From positions 1,860,001-1,924,000 of the forward strand of contig NC_039484.1 in NCBI RefSeq assembly GCF_003590095.1: DNA of 64,000 nucleotides. The letters are read 5' to 3'. Source of the DNA: Trichoplusia ni (lineage: Eukaryota > Arthropoda > Insecta > Lepidoptera > Noctuidae). How positions within the stretch are numbered: the first letter of the stretch is position 1; each line of letters opens with the position of its first letter. A program made the translations under genes and the position numbers. The notes under the pieces were generated by a model, which made no database searches, was not told where the DNA came from, and saw nothing but the letters and a program-made list of their open reading frames with translations. Below, piece by piece: positions 1-11,945 of this stretch.

Positions 1-981
1 TCGAACCAAACGATTAAGTTTTTTGAATAACATAACTTTCAAGCAGTTAAAATTAATACATATTATCAAAATAGGATAATGGACTTGTTTATAAATTCAA
101 AATTCCCGAGACAGACGACACACTGCAGAATCAAACTCAACGCGAAAATGGCGTCGTTTTAGTGATGTACCATGTTTATCGATTCCCAACCTTGTTGATT
201 TGTTTGGTTGTCACTTTGACATACGAAAAATATTTACTAAAAATTTGGTAATTAGTCTAATATTTTTTAGAACTAATTAGTTATCAGTAAATCTTTTGAA
301 TAACTTAATAAGTTAATTCAGTAAACAAACCAAATGTTAAAAATGTGGGGGTTTTAATCACTGAAAACTATACTTTGCAAAATTGCTATGTTGGTATGGA
401 TATCCTACATTAACCATATTTACTCACGAAATGAGAATGAAACATGAAACTCACCTTCCCCTAGGGTAAAATTCGAACCCAATTTTCGGCTCAGCTAAAG
501 TATAGCATTCACTTACATGTTAAATTACACCAGAAATTAAAAAAAATAACGTGTTGATCGAAAAGTAACTTTGTGTTTAAAAATGTAAAAACATCTGCAA
601 ATTTAAACGTCCAACTAAGTAAAAAGAAATATGTCGTGTGTGGTATCCATATAGTGAACTTGAGTCATCATATTATAGTGCACTATATGGATCACAATAT
701 TGCATTATGATTATTGTGGCATAAATTTGTCTTACTGCTACGAATTATAATTATTTTTCTAAAACCGAATTGAATTTTCAAACAATATTTATCAGGCCTA
801 TCTAAATCTGTGGAAATGAGTAACAACAAATAAATTTTATTCGAATCTTAAATTCGCCTAGACCAACCATGCAATTTTTGCACAAAATCAGAGATGTTTT
901 TTTTTAGTTTTTGATCTTCTTTTTTCTTACTTCATTTAGACTTTAAGATGTTAGTCTGCCGAACAAACAAGATAATATATT
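1..981. other. Non-coding flank, no gene recognised
   Basis: AT-rich sequence with no long ORF or convincing splice-bounded exon. A GAAAATGGCGTC motif near 144-155 resembles the YY1/Pho-type 'AAATGGCG' element found in many insect housekeeping promoters. It could belong to a gene transcribed leftward out of the window, but this is only inference. Nothing else is assigned. Confidence 0.4.
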
Positions 982-1622
982 ACTAGCTGGTGCCCGCGAC
1001 TTCGTTAGCGTGGTTAGAAGGTATAAGGTAGGAATATTTGAACAGAAGCCCTCGGGGAAGAATAATTTTCCCTTGTTTTTCTACATTTTCCATTGTATCT
1101 TCGCTCCTATTAGTCACAGCTTGATGGTATATAGCCTCCTTCCAGACGCTCCTTGTAAAACACTAGTACGCAGCTGAAACCGGTTAGACTGGAAGCCAAC
1201 CCCAACATAGTTGGGAAAAGGCTAGGTCAATGATGATGGTATGTAGCCTAAAACCTTCCTCGATGAATGGTCTATTCAACACAAAAATATTTTTTCGATT
1301 TGAACCACTAGTTCCTGAGATTAGCGCGTTCAAGCAAATAAACTCTCAGCTTTATATATTAACTAGCTCTTGCCCGCGACTTCATCCCACTGTGGGTAGA
1401 AGATATAAGTTATGATTTAAACCTGCCTTGTTTTTTTCACATTTACCATTGTATCTTCGCTCCTATTAGTCGCAGCGTGATGGTTTATAGCCTAAAGCCT
1501 TCCTCGATGAATGGTTTATTCAACACAAAAAGGATTTTACAATTTGGATCAGTAGTTCCTGAGATTAGCGCGTTCAAACAAACAGACAAACAAACTCTTC
1601 AGCTTTATATATTAGTATAGAT
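982..1622. repeat. Two tandem copies of a lepidopteran RTE/SINE-like tail
   Basis: Two partial copies lie head to tail (about 982-1361 and 1362-1622). Each starts with an ACTAGCT..TGCCCGCGACTTC module and ends with CAGCTTTATATATTA. Internally they share 'TTGTATCTTCGCTCCTATTAG', 'CCTTCCTCGATGAATGGT' and 'CCTGAGATTAGCGCGTTCAA'. A further copy in the opposite orientation is at 44861-45051. I recognise this module as a high-copy dispersed repeat of moths and butterflies, but its exact family name needs a repeat library. The first copy is split by another insertion, described separately. Confidence 0.75.
1138..1233. mobile_element. 96-bp retroposed fragment nested in the older repeat
   Basis: The first repeat copy is interrupted after TGATGGTATATAGCCT (1122-1137) and resumes with TGATGGTATGTAGCCT (1234-1249). 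This is a 16-bp target-site duplication with one mismatch. The insert contains 'CCCCAACATAGTTGGGAAAA' and ends in a short TGA-type repeat, a tail I recognise from abundant lepidopteran non-LTR or SINE elements. The duplication length suits target-primed reverse transcription. The uninterrupted second copy at 1362-1622 shows the pre-insertion state. Confidence 0.65.
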
Positions 1623-2735
1623 ATAGATATCATACTATGTTGTGATCATCATTTTAAAAAGAGTAACGGAACTTAAATGGCGCCAGGCAATATTACGATA
1701 CGAGCAGACCCAGTAGACAAGACTGAAATCTACAGACGATTTAAGAAATGAGCAGTCATTTTGTGAACTGTCAAAGGAGGAAGGCATAACTAAAGGGACC
1801 TATGCCCAATATTTTAATTTAGTAGAAGTTATCCATTTTTTTTATTTTAAATGGTCTCTAAAGAATAAAGTTTAGTCTAAAATGCGAGATATAGATGCAC
1901 CACAAAATAAGTGTCAAACATTTTAATTTATAATATAAATGAATATATTGTAAACATATAAAAGTATCGGCTATTTTTAGATGTTTTCGTAAGTTTTCAT
2001 TTGCATATTTTTTTTTGTTCGTTCACCTTGTCTACAATAAGGTAGTACATATATTATGGTGATAGGATTTCGTTGTCATGTGGTAGACTACCGAAGGTTG
2101 CCAAGGAAAGACTACGGCCTACAACCAAAAGATTTCGAACTTATAACTATTTATTTTAAATTTATGGAATTTTGTACCTACACCAAACAACGATTCTAAA
2201 GAACATTGACAAATTTTGTAAAATATATGTCCGCATCTTTAATTAGAAATATAAGTGACACTTATTCCTCCCACGGTTCAAACGGTTTTGTAGGTTTTGT
2301 TTTGTGTAATTCTTATTATACTTTTGATTGATTTTATTGATACAAAAAAATATTAACGTCGTACCCAACTCTATTCTTGTGATTTTGATTAAGACCTATC
2401 AATTAGGTATATTTCTAAGGCTTTATTGAATGTATATAAGCCGTTATAAGGTCTCAAAAATTAATAATTTGATAAGTTCTCGAATTTCTATGATCGACAA
2501 TGTACATCACTAGTAGCAACAAATTGCGACTTTACGACGCGCATGTCAACGTCAAGGCAAAGCAAGACCCACCAAAATCAAACAAAATGGCCGCCGTGTT
2601 ACTTAGCTGTTTAGCTTACATTATTATTGGAATGTAATGATTATGCCGTATGCTGTAATTCGCGTTTTCGAATTAGATCACTTATAATAAACTGTACAAG
2701 TTTATTTGCGTTAGAAATTATAAAAGTACATAACG
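1623..2735 (+). promoter_or_regulatory. Spacer and probable YLPM1 promoter / 5' UTR
   Basis: No coding exon is visible. The last 200 bases before the YLPM1 start probably hold its promoter. An AAAATGGCCGCC element at 2584-2595 resembles the YY1/Pho motif often found just downstream of the start site in housekeeping genes. No TATA box is obvious, which fits a ubiquitously expressed nuclear gene. The transcription start was not located. Confidence 0.4.
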
Positions 2736-5700
2736 ATGGCTTGGCCTATGCCAACTGCTGGTCAATGGAATTCTGGCTTAGCCATTGCTCCTGATATGAC
2801 TATGGCTAATATGGGGTCTTATACTGCTGAACAATGGGCAGCACTGCAACACCAAAATTGGCAACAGTGGGCACAGTGGCAGCAGCAATATGCGCAGTGG
2901 CAAAATCAGTATGGAGATAAGGTAAGCGGTTTATGTTGTCTGTTTACTACACTGTACGTATAATGTTCTGGTGATATTACTTTTTTAAATCTAATTTTAT
3001 TAGTTTGATTATATGCTAACTTACTTATGCTAAACTACTCATTAACTGTTTAGTATTCAGAACAAATGCAAGCTATCCAATCAATGGGTGGCTTGCCGCC
3101 ACTGCCGCCGGCGACAGCTGCTCCGCCGCCTGCTCCACCTCCGCCGGATCAGCCGCCCCCGCCACCGCACGAGAACAATCAACCACTGTATGGACACACC
3201 CAAACTCAAGCAGCACCTGTAACCACTCAACCGGCAAACCAGCATCGGAATAACAACTCTGGCAATCTCACTAATGTAAACACACATCCACAAGCAGGTA
3301 ATAATACTAATTGGCCCTATGCCCAAGAGTCAGCTAAACCTTCACAATCAGCACCACCTGCACAAAGTTCTGTTAATGCAGAGGCTCTGAAGAAACTTGC
3401 TGAAGAAGAGAGACTTTTTGATATCCAGTTTCAAAAATGGGAACAGGAAATTGAGAAATGGAAGAAAGAAAATGTAAATCACCCTGACAAACAGGCTTAT
3501 AAGGAATATGAACAAAAATTTGAAACTTGCCGCAATCAACTGATGGAACGTCGGCAGCAGATGAAACAAAAGAGGGCCCGTTTACTAAATAATCCACCAC
3601 CTCCACCCCAATCTAGTACCTCAACTCCAACAAGTAATGTGCCAACAACAGCTCCACCTAATTTAAATAACATGAATAAAAATAACTTTTCCAATAAACG
3701 GACACAGAACTATGCTAGTAATTTGGGTCAAAGTTATGCTGATGGTAATAATTCTCAGTACCAGCAACAGCAATATAATATGCCTAAAGGTGCATATAAT
3801 CGAAATAATAATAAAAACATTGATCCACAAGACAGATATGAATCATATCAGAACATGAGTGATAATACTTATGCTTCAAATGACAATTTTAGTCCCATGG
3901 ACCCTAGTTTTCTACCTACAAGTAGTTTAAACAAGGGAATACCTGGTTTGGATTTAGTACCTGAGGCTGATAAAACATATGTGGCAAATAATAAACAAGA
4001 TGTGATTGACATAACTCAAGACCAACCAGGAAATCAGATGCAATCAAAGGGACCGGATTATACAACAATATCTAAAGGAATTAATAATATTCTAGGAGAT
4101 GAGAAAATAATGAATATACTATCTATGGTTCACAAATCTGCTCAAGATCAAACAATTTTGCAACCTGCAAACACTGTAAATGTGAATCCAGATAATTATA
4201 ATATGAAGAATAATATGAACACTAATGCTCATTTTGGTCAGGGAAATAGGGCTCAGGATTATAATAATCAACATTTCAACAGACAAGGAACAAATAATTA
4301 CCCTGTGCAGCAAAGTCAGGAAATTAATTATAAATATCCTCCACAGAACAGAGGGAATGATGTAATGACACAAGAGCAGTTTAACTATGATCACAATGAT
4401 CAGTACAGTTCTAATAATTTGGGTCCACAATATGATAATGGATCTGCTAGGCCAGGCCCACTAATAAGGCCAAATGTGCCTCCCTCCAGGGCTCCAATAA
4501 GGCCTCTGATGCAAGAAATTATCCCTAGTCATGTCAATGTTAATGAGTTTAGTCGAGCCCCTCATGATAGACAACCTTTACTTGAAAACAACATTAACCC
4601 TGTACCAAAACAACCAATTCGTCCACAATGGATTGATGAACCAATGTTTACTCCATCTTTAATTGTCGAATATGAGCACAAGCCACTAAGATTAAAAGGT
4701 AATAAATCATGAAATGTGTTTGCTGTATTTAAAATCTTACTCACTTTTCGACTTTAGCCCTGATGAAAAAAGATAGTTTGTTGGGACATTTGTTATTTTT
4801 TTTTTCAGTTTTTTTTTGTACTGTCAGCCAAGTAAACCTTTTTGCCATATTCTTGTATAATATACCTAGTTTAACAGTACTTACTAAATAATCAAATATT
4901 TTTGTTTTTTTTTAGCTCGAGATTTTATTGAGCCAGTTCACATGTTTGATTATAATCACATATCAAAGGATGGTGAGGTAAAGAAGAAAGATTTTGAAAG
5001 AGAAGCTGATGAATTATTTTCGAGAAAATCGAGAAGACCTGACAAGGAAATAGATTACAGTGGGCATAGGTATAGTGCAGACTATTATTCACGGGACTAT
5101 GAAAGAAGGGCACCAAGAGAAGAATTGCGAGATGATTATCGTCCAAGACTTCCACCAAGAGATGATTATGACGATAGGCGGAGGCCTGAATTTAGACATG
5201 ATGACCGCAGGAGAGATGACCGTGATAAATACAGCCGACGCGATGATTTACATAGAGACCGCGAGAGGGACTTACACAGAGAGCGCGACCGCGTCCACCG
5301 CCGGGAAGACATCGGTCATCGCGGTAGAAGTCATGAGAGAGATGCTCGCAAAAGAGGATTAAGTAGAGATAGTGATGTAAGCAATAACTCTCTATCCAAA
5401 AAGCCTAGAGACAAGGCTGACACTAGATCACATGCTCCAGGAAATCATATTGTTATGATCGATGACTTATTGGAGTCCCCAGGACGAAGTATGAGACCAG
5501 AAAAAATTGTGATAATCTTAAGAGGTTTGTTTTATACTATACCATTTATGAACGCTTATTTAAGAAATCGTATATTTTTATCCTGAAATGCATGTTCTTT
5601 TTTTTCAAAACAGGTCCACCAGGCAGTGGAAAATCTTACTTAGCAAAGTTGATTCGCGACAGGGAAGCCGAGTATGGTGGCACTGTCAGGATAATGTCTA

Positions 5701-7779
5701 TTGATGACTACTTTATGCAAGAGGGTGAAGTTGAAGAAAGGGATCCTGTCACTGGCAAGATGGTAAGATTGATAGAATGTAAAATATTGCAAATCATTTG
5801 TTTTCTTAAACCATTGCAAATGCAAAACATTGCAAGTATTGTCTTAAAATAATATCAGAGATTTTTTTAAATTATTGATACATAACAATATAAAACCTTA
5901 ATGACAGGTCAACTGTATTAATTGGAAAAGTGTAAACTACATAAATAAGGACATCACTTATTACATTTTTATTTCAGGTTAAAAAGCCAACACTGAAATA
6001 CGAATATGATCCAAGCAATGAAGAGTCATATTTAAATTCCTTAAAAAGAGCATTTAAACGAAGTTTGAATGATGGGTATTTTACATTTTTAATTTATGAT
6101 GCAGTAAACGATCAAGCAAGGTATTATGCAGATGTATGGAACCATGCTAGGCAACTCGGTTTCCAAGTATGTAGTTTCACAATCCTCAATATTTTATTAA
6201 ACAAGTTGAACCCCAGTAGTGAAATACAATTTGAATTATGTTGTAGGTGTATGTATGTACCATGGAGCTTGATTCGCAAGTTTGTTTCAAGAGAAACATT
6301 CACAATAGGAAATTAGAGGACATTGAAGTGATATGCACAAGCTTCTGTAAAACGCCTTCACATCACATACAGCTGGATGCTACAACATTACTTCAGAGTG
6401 CAGCCATAACTGAAGTGCAGATGGAAGATGCCAACGACGAAGTTGTTATGGAGGATGCCCAAGAACCTGAGGTGAGGCCACGTTGGCAAGCTGCAAGTAC
6501 AGTGTTTCATTGTACCTAAAGATGCAAGTCGCCAGTTATACAACGCAACCTGTAACTACTTGTTTGTGTTATATTTTGTTTTTATTTTAAGGTTCTGTCT
6601 GTACTTCCTTTTTCTACATGGAATTTTCTCTGTTTTTTTTTGGGTAGGATTAATAACTTTTATTACAGCGGTGTAACTAAAATCGTAAGATGCTGCTCCA
6701 TCACAGGTCGAAAGCGTTTTCTCATCCAAGTGGGAGAAAATGGACGACGCTGCGCAACTAGGTAGGTTATTGATTAAAAATATTACGATAATTTTATGTT
6801 GTGTTTAAATTAAAATATCATTATATTGTTTAGTTGTCAGACTAATGTTATATCTCCTATGAGGTACACAACTCTTTAAGTATTTAAAATTAAATATATT
6901 TGTATATTGTTTCAGCCCGGCTCGACGGCACCAGCAAGCCTCTCCGGCCCTCACAACTCTCCATGGAAGACTACCTGCAACTAGATGACTGGAAGCCAAG
7001 CAAAGCTACTCCTGGCAAAAAATCTGTAAGTATCCTCAAATCTTATAGCTTATGATATTTTTACGCTTTGAAGTGATATGGTTGTGGAAATGTGTAAGAG
7101 ACATTTTATGTCTTAAATTTGATAAACTGCCATTGAATCCACACACCACGTTTTGAATGTATAAGCTGCCTAAGGTATGCGATATTTTTTGCAACCTCTT
7201 TATGCGAAACATAAATGTGTTTAGTGTGATTTATTTTTTTAATAAATCTATCACCGCTAAGGTCTCGTAAATTAGCGAGGACAGTTTTCGTCGTATACCA
7301 TTTGGTAATGTTTGAATACGCTTACTGGGGTTACTCGAATATAAAAAACAATTTTACAACCATATCTTAACAAAAATTCGGTCCAATAGTTTTCGTTATT
7401 GTTATTATTTAACGGCGGTTCCTCTTGCTGCTGGTTTCACAAGGTAAATAAGTCAAAAACAAAAGCAATAATACATGCTCTCTATAAAAAAGGTTTTGCA
7501 GCTTTTACACATTAAAAGTTACAATATTTTTAATTTTGTCAGTGTTTGAAAGGTGAGTTTCTTGTAAAATGTATGTCCATCGTGTGACAGTGAGTTTTCA
7601 TCATGTAATAATTAAAACAGGTACGGTGGGCAGACATTGAAGAGAGAAGACAACAAGAGAAGATGCGTGCCATCGGTTTTGTCGTAGGTCAGACAGACTG
7701 GAATCGTATGACCGATCCGACAATGGGGTCCAGCGCGCTCACTCAAACTAAATATATAGAGCGAGTGCGGCGCAATTAG
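2736..7779 (+). CDS. YLPM1: YLP motif-containing protein 1 (ZAP3) orthologue, nine exons
   Basis: Coding exons: 2736-2921, 3054-4698, 4916-5524, 5614-5762, 5978-6166, 6247-6471, 6707-6761, 6916-7025, 7621-7779. All have GT-AG introns and keep frame, giving 1108 aa. The N-terminus is W/Q-rich (residues 1-62), followed by a polyproline stretch, a charged coiled-coil-like block from exon 2 (LAEEERLFDIQFQKWEQEI), a long N/Q-rich disordered part and an RD/RE-rich segment. Exon 4 begins in a Walker A motif, GPPGSGKS (814-821), followed by SIDDYF and then FLIYDAVND as a possible Walker B equivalent. This matches the P-loop kinase-like domain of YLPM1. The final exon has the family signature AIGFVVGQTDW and a C-terminal TKYIERVRR. 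YLPM1 is known as a nuclear protein linked to protein phosphatase 1 and RNA-associated complexes, and to telomerase regulation in mammals; its role in insects is inferred. The exon 2, 3 and 4 ORFs read on past their donors into introns, so the splice sites define the ends. Confidence 0.93.
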
Positions 7780-8589
7780 TCCGCGGAAACATCCCATTTT
7801 TAAGTGATGCGTTCATTTAACACTTGCTTATTATTCAGTTTTGAATGTACGATGTGATAAAAATAGACAGTGAAGTATTTTCTTAAAATATTTTATATGA
7901 ACGAAAATCTTGTGTTTATCTAGGCTAATAGGATATCCAACTACTATTACATAATTTGTATAACGTGATTTTATTCATTTGGAAGTGAAACAAGATGAAT
8001 TTATTTCTTTAACGTCAAGTGTAACTGGTACTAGTAAGTAGTAGTAGGTCAACTATCTCAATGTACTTTTTTAACTCTTTATGGATAATGTAGTAAGTTT
8101 GTAAGTGAACTTCCTATATTTTTAAAAATTCAATATTCTATATTTAACGCTTTTAATATACTGGAAGCGAATATAATAAATGTAAGACATAATGAGGTTA
8201 CAGATACATCGTTAGTTCAATACTGAAGAATTATATTCCAATAGCTTTATAACAAATTGGTTACTTCAAAGACTTTCTTTAGTCTAAAACTAATTTTATA
8301 CGGATTAAATCGCATTTAAACTTCAGTATTTAGTTAACATTATTTTCGATCACTCATAAATAACGTTTGACGTATCATTTGTCACCACACATTTCACAAA
8401 GGCAATAAAAAAAACTGTTATAGGTTTAGTTGTCCGCTTACTTAGTCTAATCAACCATGGTAACCAGGACGATTAGTGTCGGATCCAACCGAAATTCAAG
8501 AAACTGAAGTTCAGTGGGCTAACGCGGTGGCGCTGTCGCGATTAGAACTTTTCGCTGTAATCCGCTTCACAAAAGTTTTATAAATACAT
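7780..8589 (+). other. YLPM1 3' UTR and downstream spacer
   Basis: No ORF of interest. AATAAA hexamers at 8175-8180 and 8404-8409 are candidate poly(A) signals about 400 and 625 bases after the stop; which is used cannot be told. The rest is AT-rich and unassigned. Confidence 0.4.
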
Positions 8590-8826
8590 TAGCTGACCCA
8601 GCAAACGTTGTTCTGCCTAATAAATTATTTCTAAAAAAGATTCGTCCACAAAATAAAAAAATATTTTTTTGTGTGGGCAACCCTTGTCACTTAGGGGTTT
8701 GAAAATTAGATGTTGTTCTATTCTCAGTCCTACCCAATATGTATACAAAATTTCATAAGAATCGGTCGAACCGTTTCGGAGGAGTACGGTAACTAACATC
8801 GTGACACGGGAATTTTATATATTAGA
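8590..8826. repeat. Lepidopteran RTE/SINE-like dispersed repeat
   Basis: Starts with an AGCTGACCCAGCAAACGTTG module. It then contains 'ATTTCATAAGAATCGGTCGAACCGTTTCGGAGGAGT' in pieces (8750-8786) and ends in TTTTATATATTAGAT. The 'GCTGACCCGGCAAACGTTGTTTTGCC' start and 'AATCGGTCCAGCCGTTTCGGAGGAGT' core recur widely in lepidopteran and other insect genomes as the 3' part of RTE-class or SINE elements. Classification is from memory of the motif. Confidence 0.65.
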
Positions 8827-9428
8827 TTTAATCAACCAGATCCCTTAAAGTATTGTCAATATTGCTGGAATATGAATTTGTATAATTAGATGCGTTTGAA
8901 TCCGTATAAAATATATTTATTTCCAAGAATTTCGTGAATACGATCTTCAGAACATCTTTTGTTGTGACCGTTTGTAATACGTCGAAGTGTTTGTTGAGGT
9001 TTATTCTGCTATTAGTAGAATATACGTGAAGCGTTGTTCAAATTTCCTTTTGTTTATATTTTTGAAATATAAATTTAGTATTCCTTTTTATTATTTTAAT
9101 ATCTTACCATCCTTGATTGCAACTTTGCAATAAACTTCGACAAGCATACGTAAGGTAGTGTAACTAAGTCTAGGAACAACGTTTTAATCTGACACTAGTT
9201 TCAGTAAATACTAGATGTATTTGTAGATCTTGCTTTCCTTCAATGAAGTATGATGCAAAAAGACATCATAATATAACCCTGTTGCAATAATAAAGATGAG
9301 TCAGTCTTGATAATATTTGGAAATTATTGTTGCTGGCTGCCGCAATATTCATGTTCAAATGATATTTTATAATAAATCTTGACAAATAAAGTTGTGTATA
9401 TTTTTTATTAAAATGTAAATTCTTGCAG
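8827..9428. other. Convergent intergenic spacer
   Basis: Lies between the 3' ends of YLPM1 (+) and the minus-strand gene at 9429. TTTATT on the plus strand at 9404-9409 is an AATAAA for the minus gene, only about 20 bases past its stop; a longer 3' UTR is possible. Nothing else recognised. Confidence 0.35.
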
Positions 9429-11093
9429 TTATTCTTCATCCATAGCACTAACAAATCCGGCGAAATGTGGATTGCGGTTTGGAACACTTTTGAAAATACG
9501 TTTAGACTTTTGTTCGTCTAATTTTGATGTATTTGCGGATTTAATTTTAATTACATATTTATTCGACGAACTATCATCGTTTGGTTTCTTAACGTCGGAC
9601 TTTTCGGTTAATTTGTTGGATTTTTGCATATTTATTTGATCATTCCCAAACGAATCTTTCGAATTGATTTGAGTAACACCGGTTTTATCGATTTTATTAT
9701 ATGCCGTTGATTTCGATACGGCTTCATCGCCTTCTCTACCGGCAGTCATGATCATGACTGGGGCAGTGCTCATATCGGTAACGTGGTCTTTAATACATTG
9801 TTGCAATATATGCAGGAAAAACAAGAATGCCAGCAATGTTAAAGCTGACATTGACGCGTTGCTTTTATGCCCTCCACCGTAGTTGCTGAAACGGAAAAGG
9901 CAACAGGAAATCATATTACCGTTACTTACTTATTCGATGATTATCCCAAGTTTACAAGTGTTTCATTAAAATAATTAATTACATTATTTTAATCGGATAC
10001 ACTATCTTTAATAGAAACTAAAACTTCTTTAAACTGATTTTTTAAATTTCGCCATTAACCCATATTGTAGCTGAATTGAAAAGCCATAAAAAAAAAAACA
10101 AAATTTAAGGTTTTTAAAGTAATCAACTCATTAGTTCGCATTGAGAACCCGTTTTGACGTCGCGTCGCTTACCCATTAACTGCAACACAATTCGAGGGCT
10201 CAATTTGTATTGAAGAACTTTTACTTTAAATCTTTCTCGGTTTACAAATTTATTTTTAATCTACAGTTACAGCTTATCATGCTAAGTGGGTACTTACTGT
10301 TTTGAGGATGCAATATGTCCATGTGAAGGACCAGATGGTTCGTAAGCGTAATACACATGATGGTCATGGACCGGCGCATCTGAATACCTATGGAAAAAAG
10401 GATTGTTTTTATCGGTTTTCTGATTATTGCAATTTGCGTTGTTTAACGGATTTCGTTTTTTGGATACTTCGGCTTATTTTACAGGCTGTGCGACATAGCG
10501 TCATTGACATTTATTTAATTCTTAATCAGTTTCACAAGTGGTTTTTTTTTATTATTATACATTGTAGATCGATTCCGGTGCATATCCGTTTACCGTCGAA
10601 ATAAATCTGTTTTACCTTAGCTGTGATTTTCGTGATGTTAGATGAAGATTTACTCCTTATATTTTTTTATACCTTTTTGACTAACTTAAACTTAACTGCT
10701 ACTTCCTACTGGTACTGTTTAATTATTAGGAACGCGATGTGGATATACGAACTAATAATTACATTTTGTTCGCTGATTTCTTCATGATGGCATAGCAATA
10801 TTGTGAATGTTGTCAATTTTAGCCAACATTTAACTAGTTACTTATTTATCATAACCGAAGACTTATTTTTTTTAATTTAAAATGCAACACAAATTGTATG
10901 AGATCTACATTTTTTGCGGCTAGCATCATCAAAGCCAAGTGATTTGACAACTACTTTTATTCCGACTAACAAAAATACTTCGGTCAAGTTCACTTTTAGT
11001 ATTAACATGATCTAGCATTAAAGGAATAACTTACCTCTCTGACAGCTGCTTCGTCCCCATTCCCATTTGGGAAAAAAGATTTTCCATTGTCAT
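9429..11093 (-). CDS. Small single-pass membrane protein, insect-conserved type, function unknown
   Basis: Three coding exons on the minus strand: 11093-11035, 10387-10298 and 9885-9429, joined by GT-AG introns that keep frame (19 codons + 2 nt; 1 + 29 codons + 2 nt; 1 + 151 codons + stop), giving 201 aa. The short N-terminus (MTMENLFSQMGMGTKQLSER) has no signal peptide. It is followed by an H/Y-rich linker and a hydrophobic segment MSALTLLAFLFFLHIL (62-77), then QQCIKDH and a VMIMTAG motif. The rest is a polar, K/N/S-rich tail. It is probably type II or tail-facing single-pass; topology is inferred. I recognise the 'LTLLAFLFFLxxLQxC' plus 'VMxMTAG' pattern from uncharacterised insect proteins but know no function. 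The ATG at 11093 was chosen because it precedes a good donor and a second in-frame ATG follows two codons later. The isolated last-exon ORF starts too early, inside intron sequence. The hydrophobic core resembles that of the gene at 36470. Confidence 0.82.
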
Positions 11094-11945
11094 CTCAACT
11101 GTCAACTGAGACAAACAGTGTCAACGAATGTCAAGGTTTAACTGGCAGCGGGATGTGCAAGAACCCATGAGTGCTTACGCTCTACTTACGTTTCTTGTTG
11201 TCTACCATTTCAAATTATTATAACGGTATGTTAAAAACGCAATTCTAGATTTTTCTTTTCTAGTGCATGTTTTCACATCGCGTGTTAAACGTTTGTGGAA
11301 TTAGGGCATAGAAAAATAAATACAACAAATAAATTATTATTGTTATTTATTTTACAATCACAAACACACAAGGACGTCCTCAATCACACAGTCACACAAA
11401 ATATACATAAATACTAACTATTAAGTGATATAAATAAATATTTATATCACATATAACTTTTTACATCAGTCGTCAATTATCGAGAAACTGGCGGAATATT
11501 TCATCGTTTATACAATAAACAATGTGCCAATTACACAACATTCTACAATACTCATTTCTAAGACATATGGAATGGACCGTATAATAATGTGGGACAAATT
11601 TTACCGTTTACTCATTTATTTCTAAAATAAATTAAATAAATAAATAATTTAATAAATTATTTAAACACTACTCGACGCTGATTTATAAGTGCGATGGGAT
11701 AAGTTTAAGCACAAACCAAAAAAAGTTTATTGCGTCTTTGTAGTTTAATACTCTTATTTATGTACCCACCGATCTAAAAGTTAAACCATTTCTCTAAAGT
11801 ATTCTCATAGTTTTCATAAAAATGTTAAGGCCAAAACAGACTAATGAGGAATAGCCATCTCCAAAAGGCAGAACTTTGGAAATTATTTGTTATCACTAAT
11901 TTTGAAGTCGCACTTAATTATAATTTGGCGGTTTTGCTGTTGAAA
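11094..11945. other. Spacer between two minus-strand genes
   Basis: Holds the likely promoter of the 9429-11093 gene (a TCAGT initiator-like sequence lies on the minus strand about 10 bases before the ATG) and the 3' UTR of the upstream gene. For the latter, a minus-strand AATAAA sits at 11726-11731, about 215 bases after the stop. No further ORF supported. Confidence 0.35.

Noticed and set aside
3081..3606. Minus-strand ORFs opposite YLPM1 exon 2
   Set aside because: Antisense shadows of the proline-rich and coiled-coil coding sequence.
9266..9487. 73-codon minus-strand ORF overlapping the end of the 201-aa gene
   Set aside because: Shadow frame of the true last exon and its 3' flank; no domain and no splice support.
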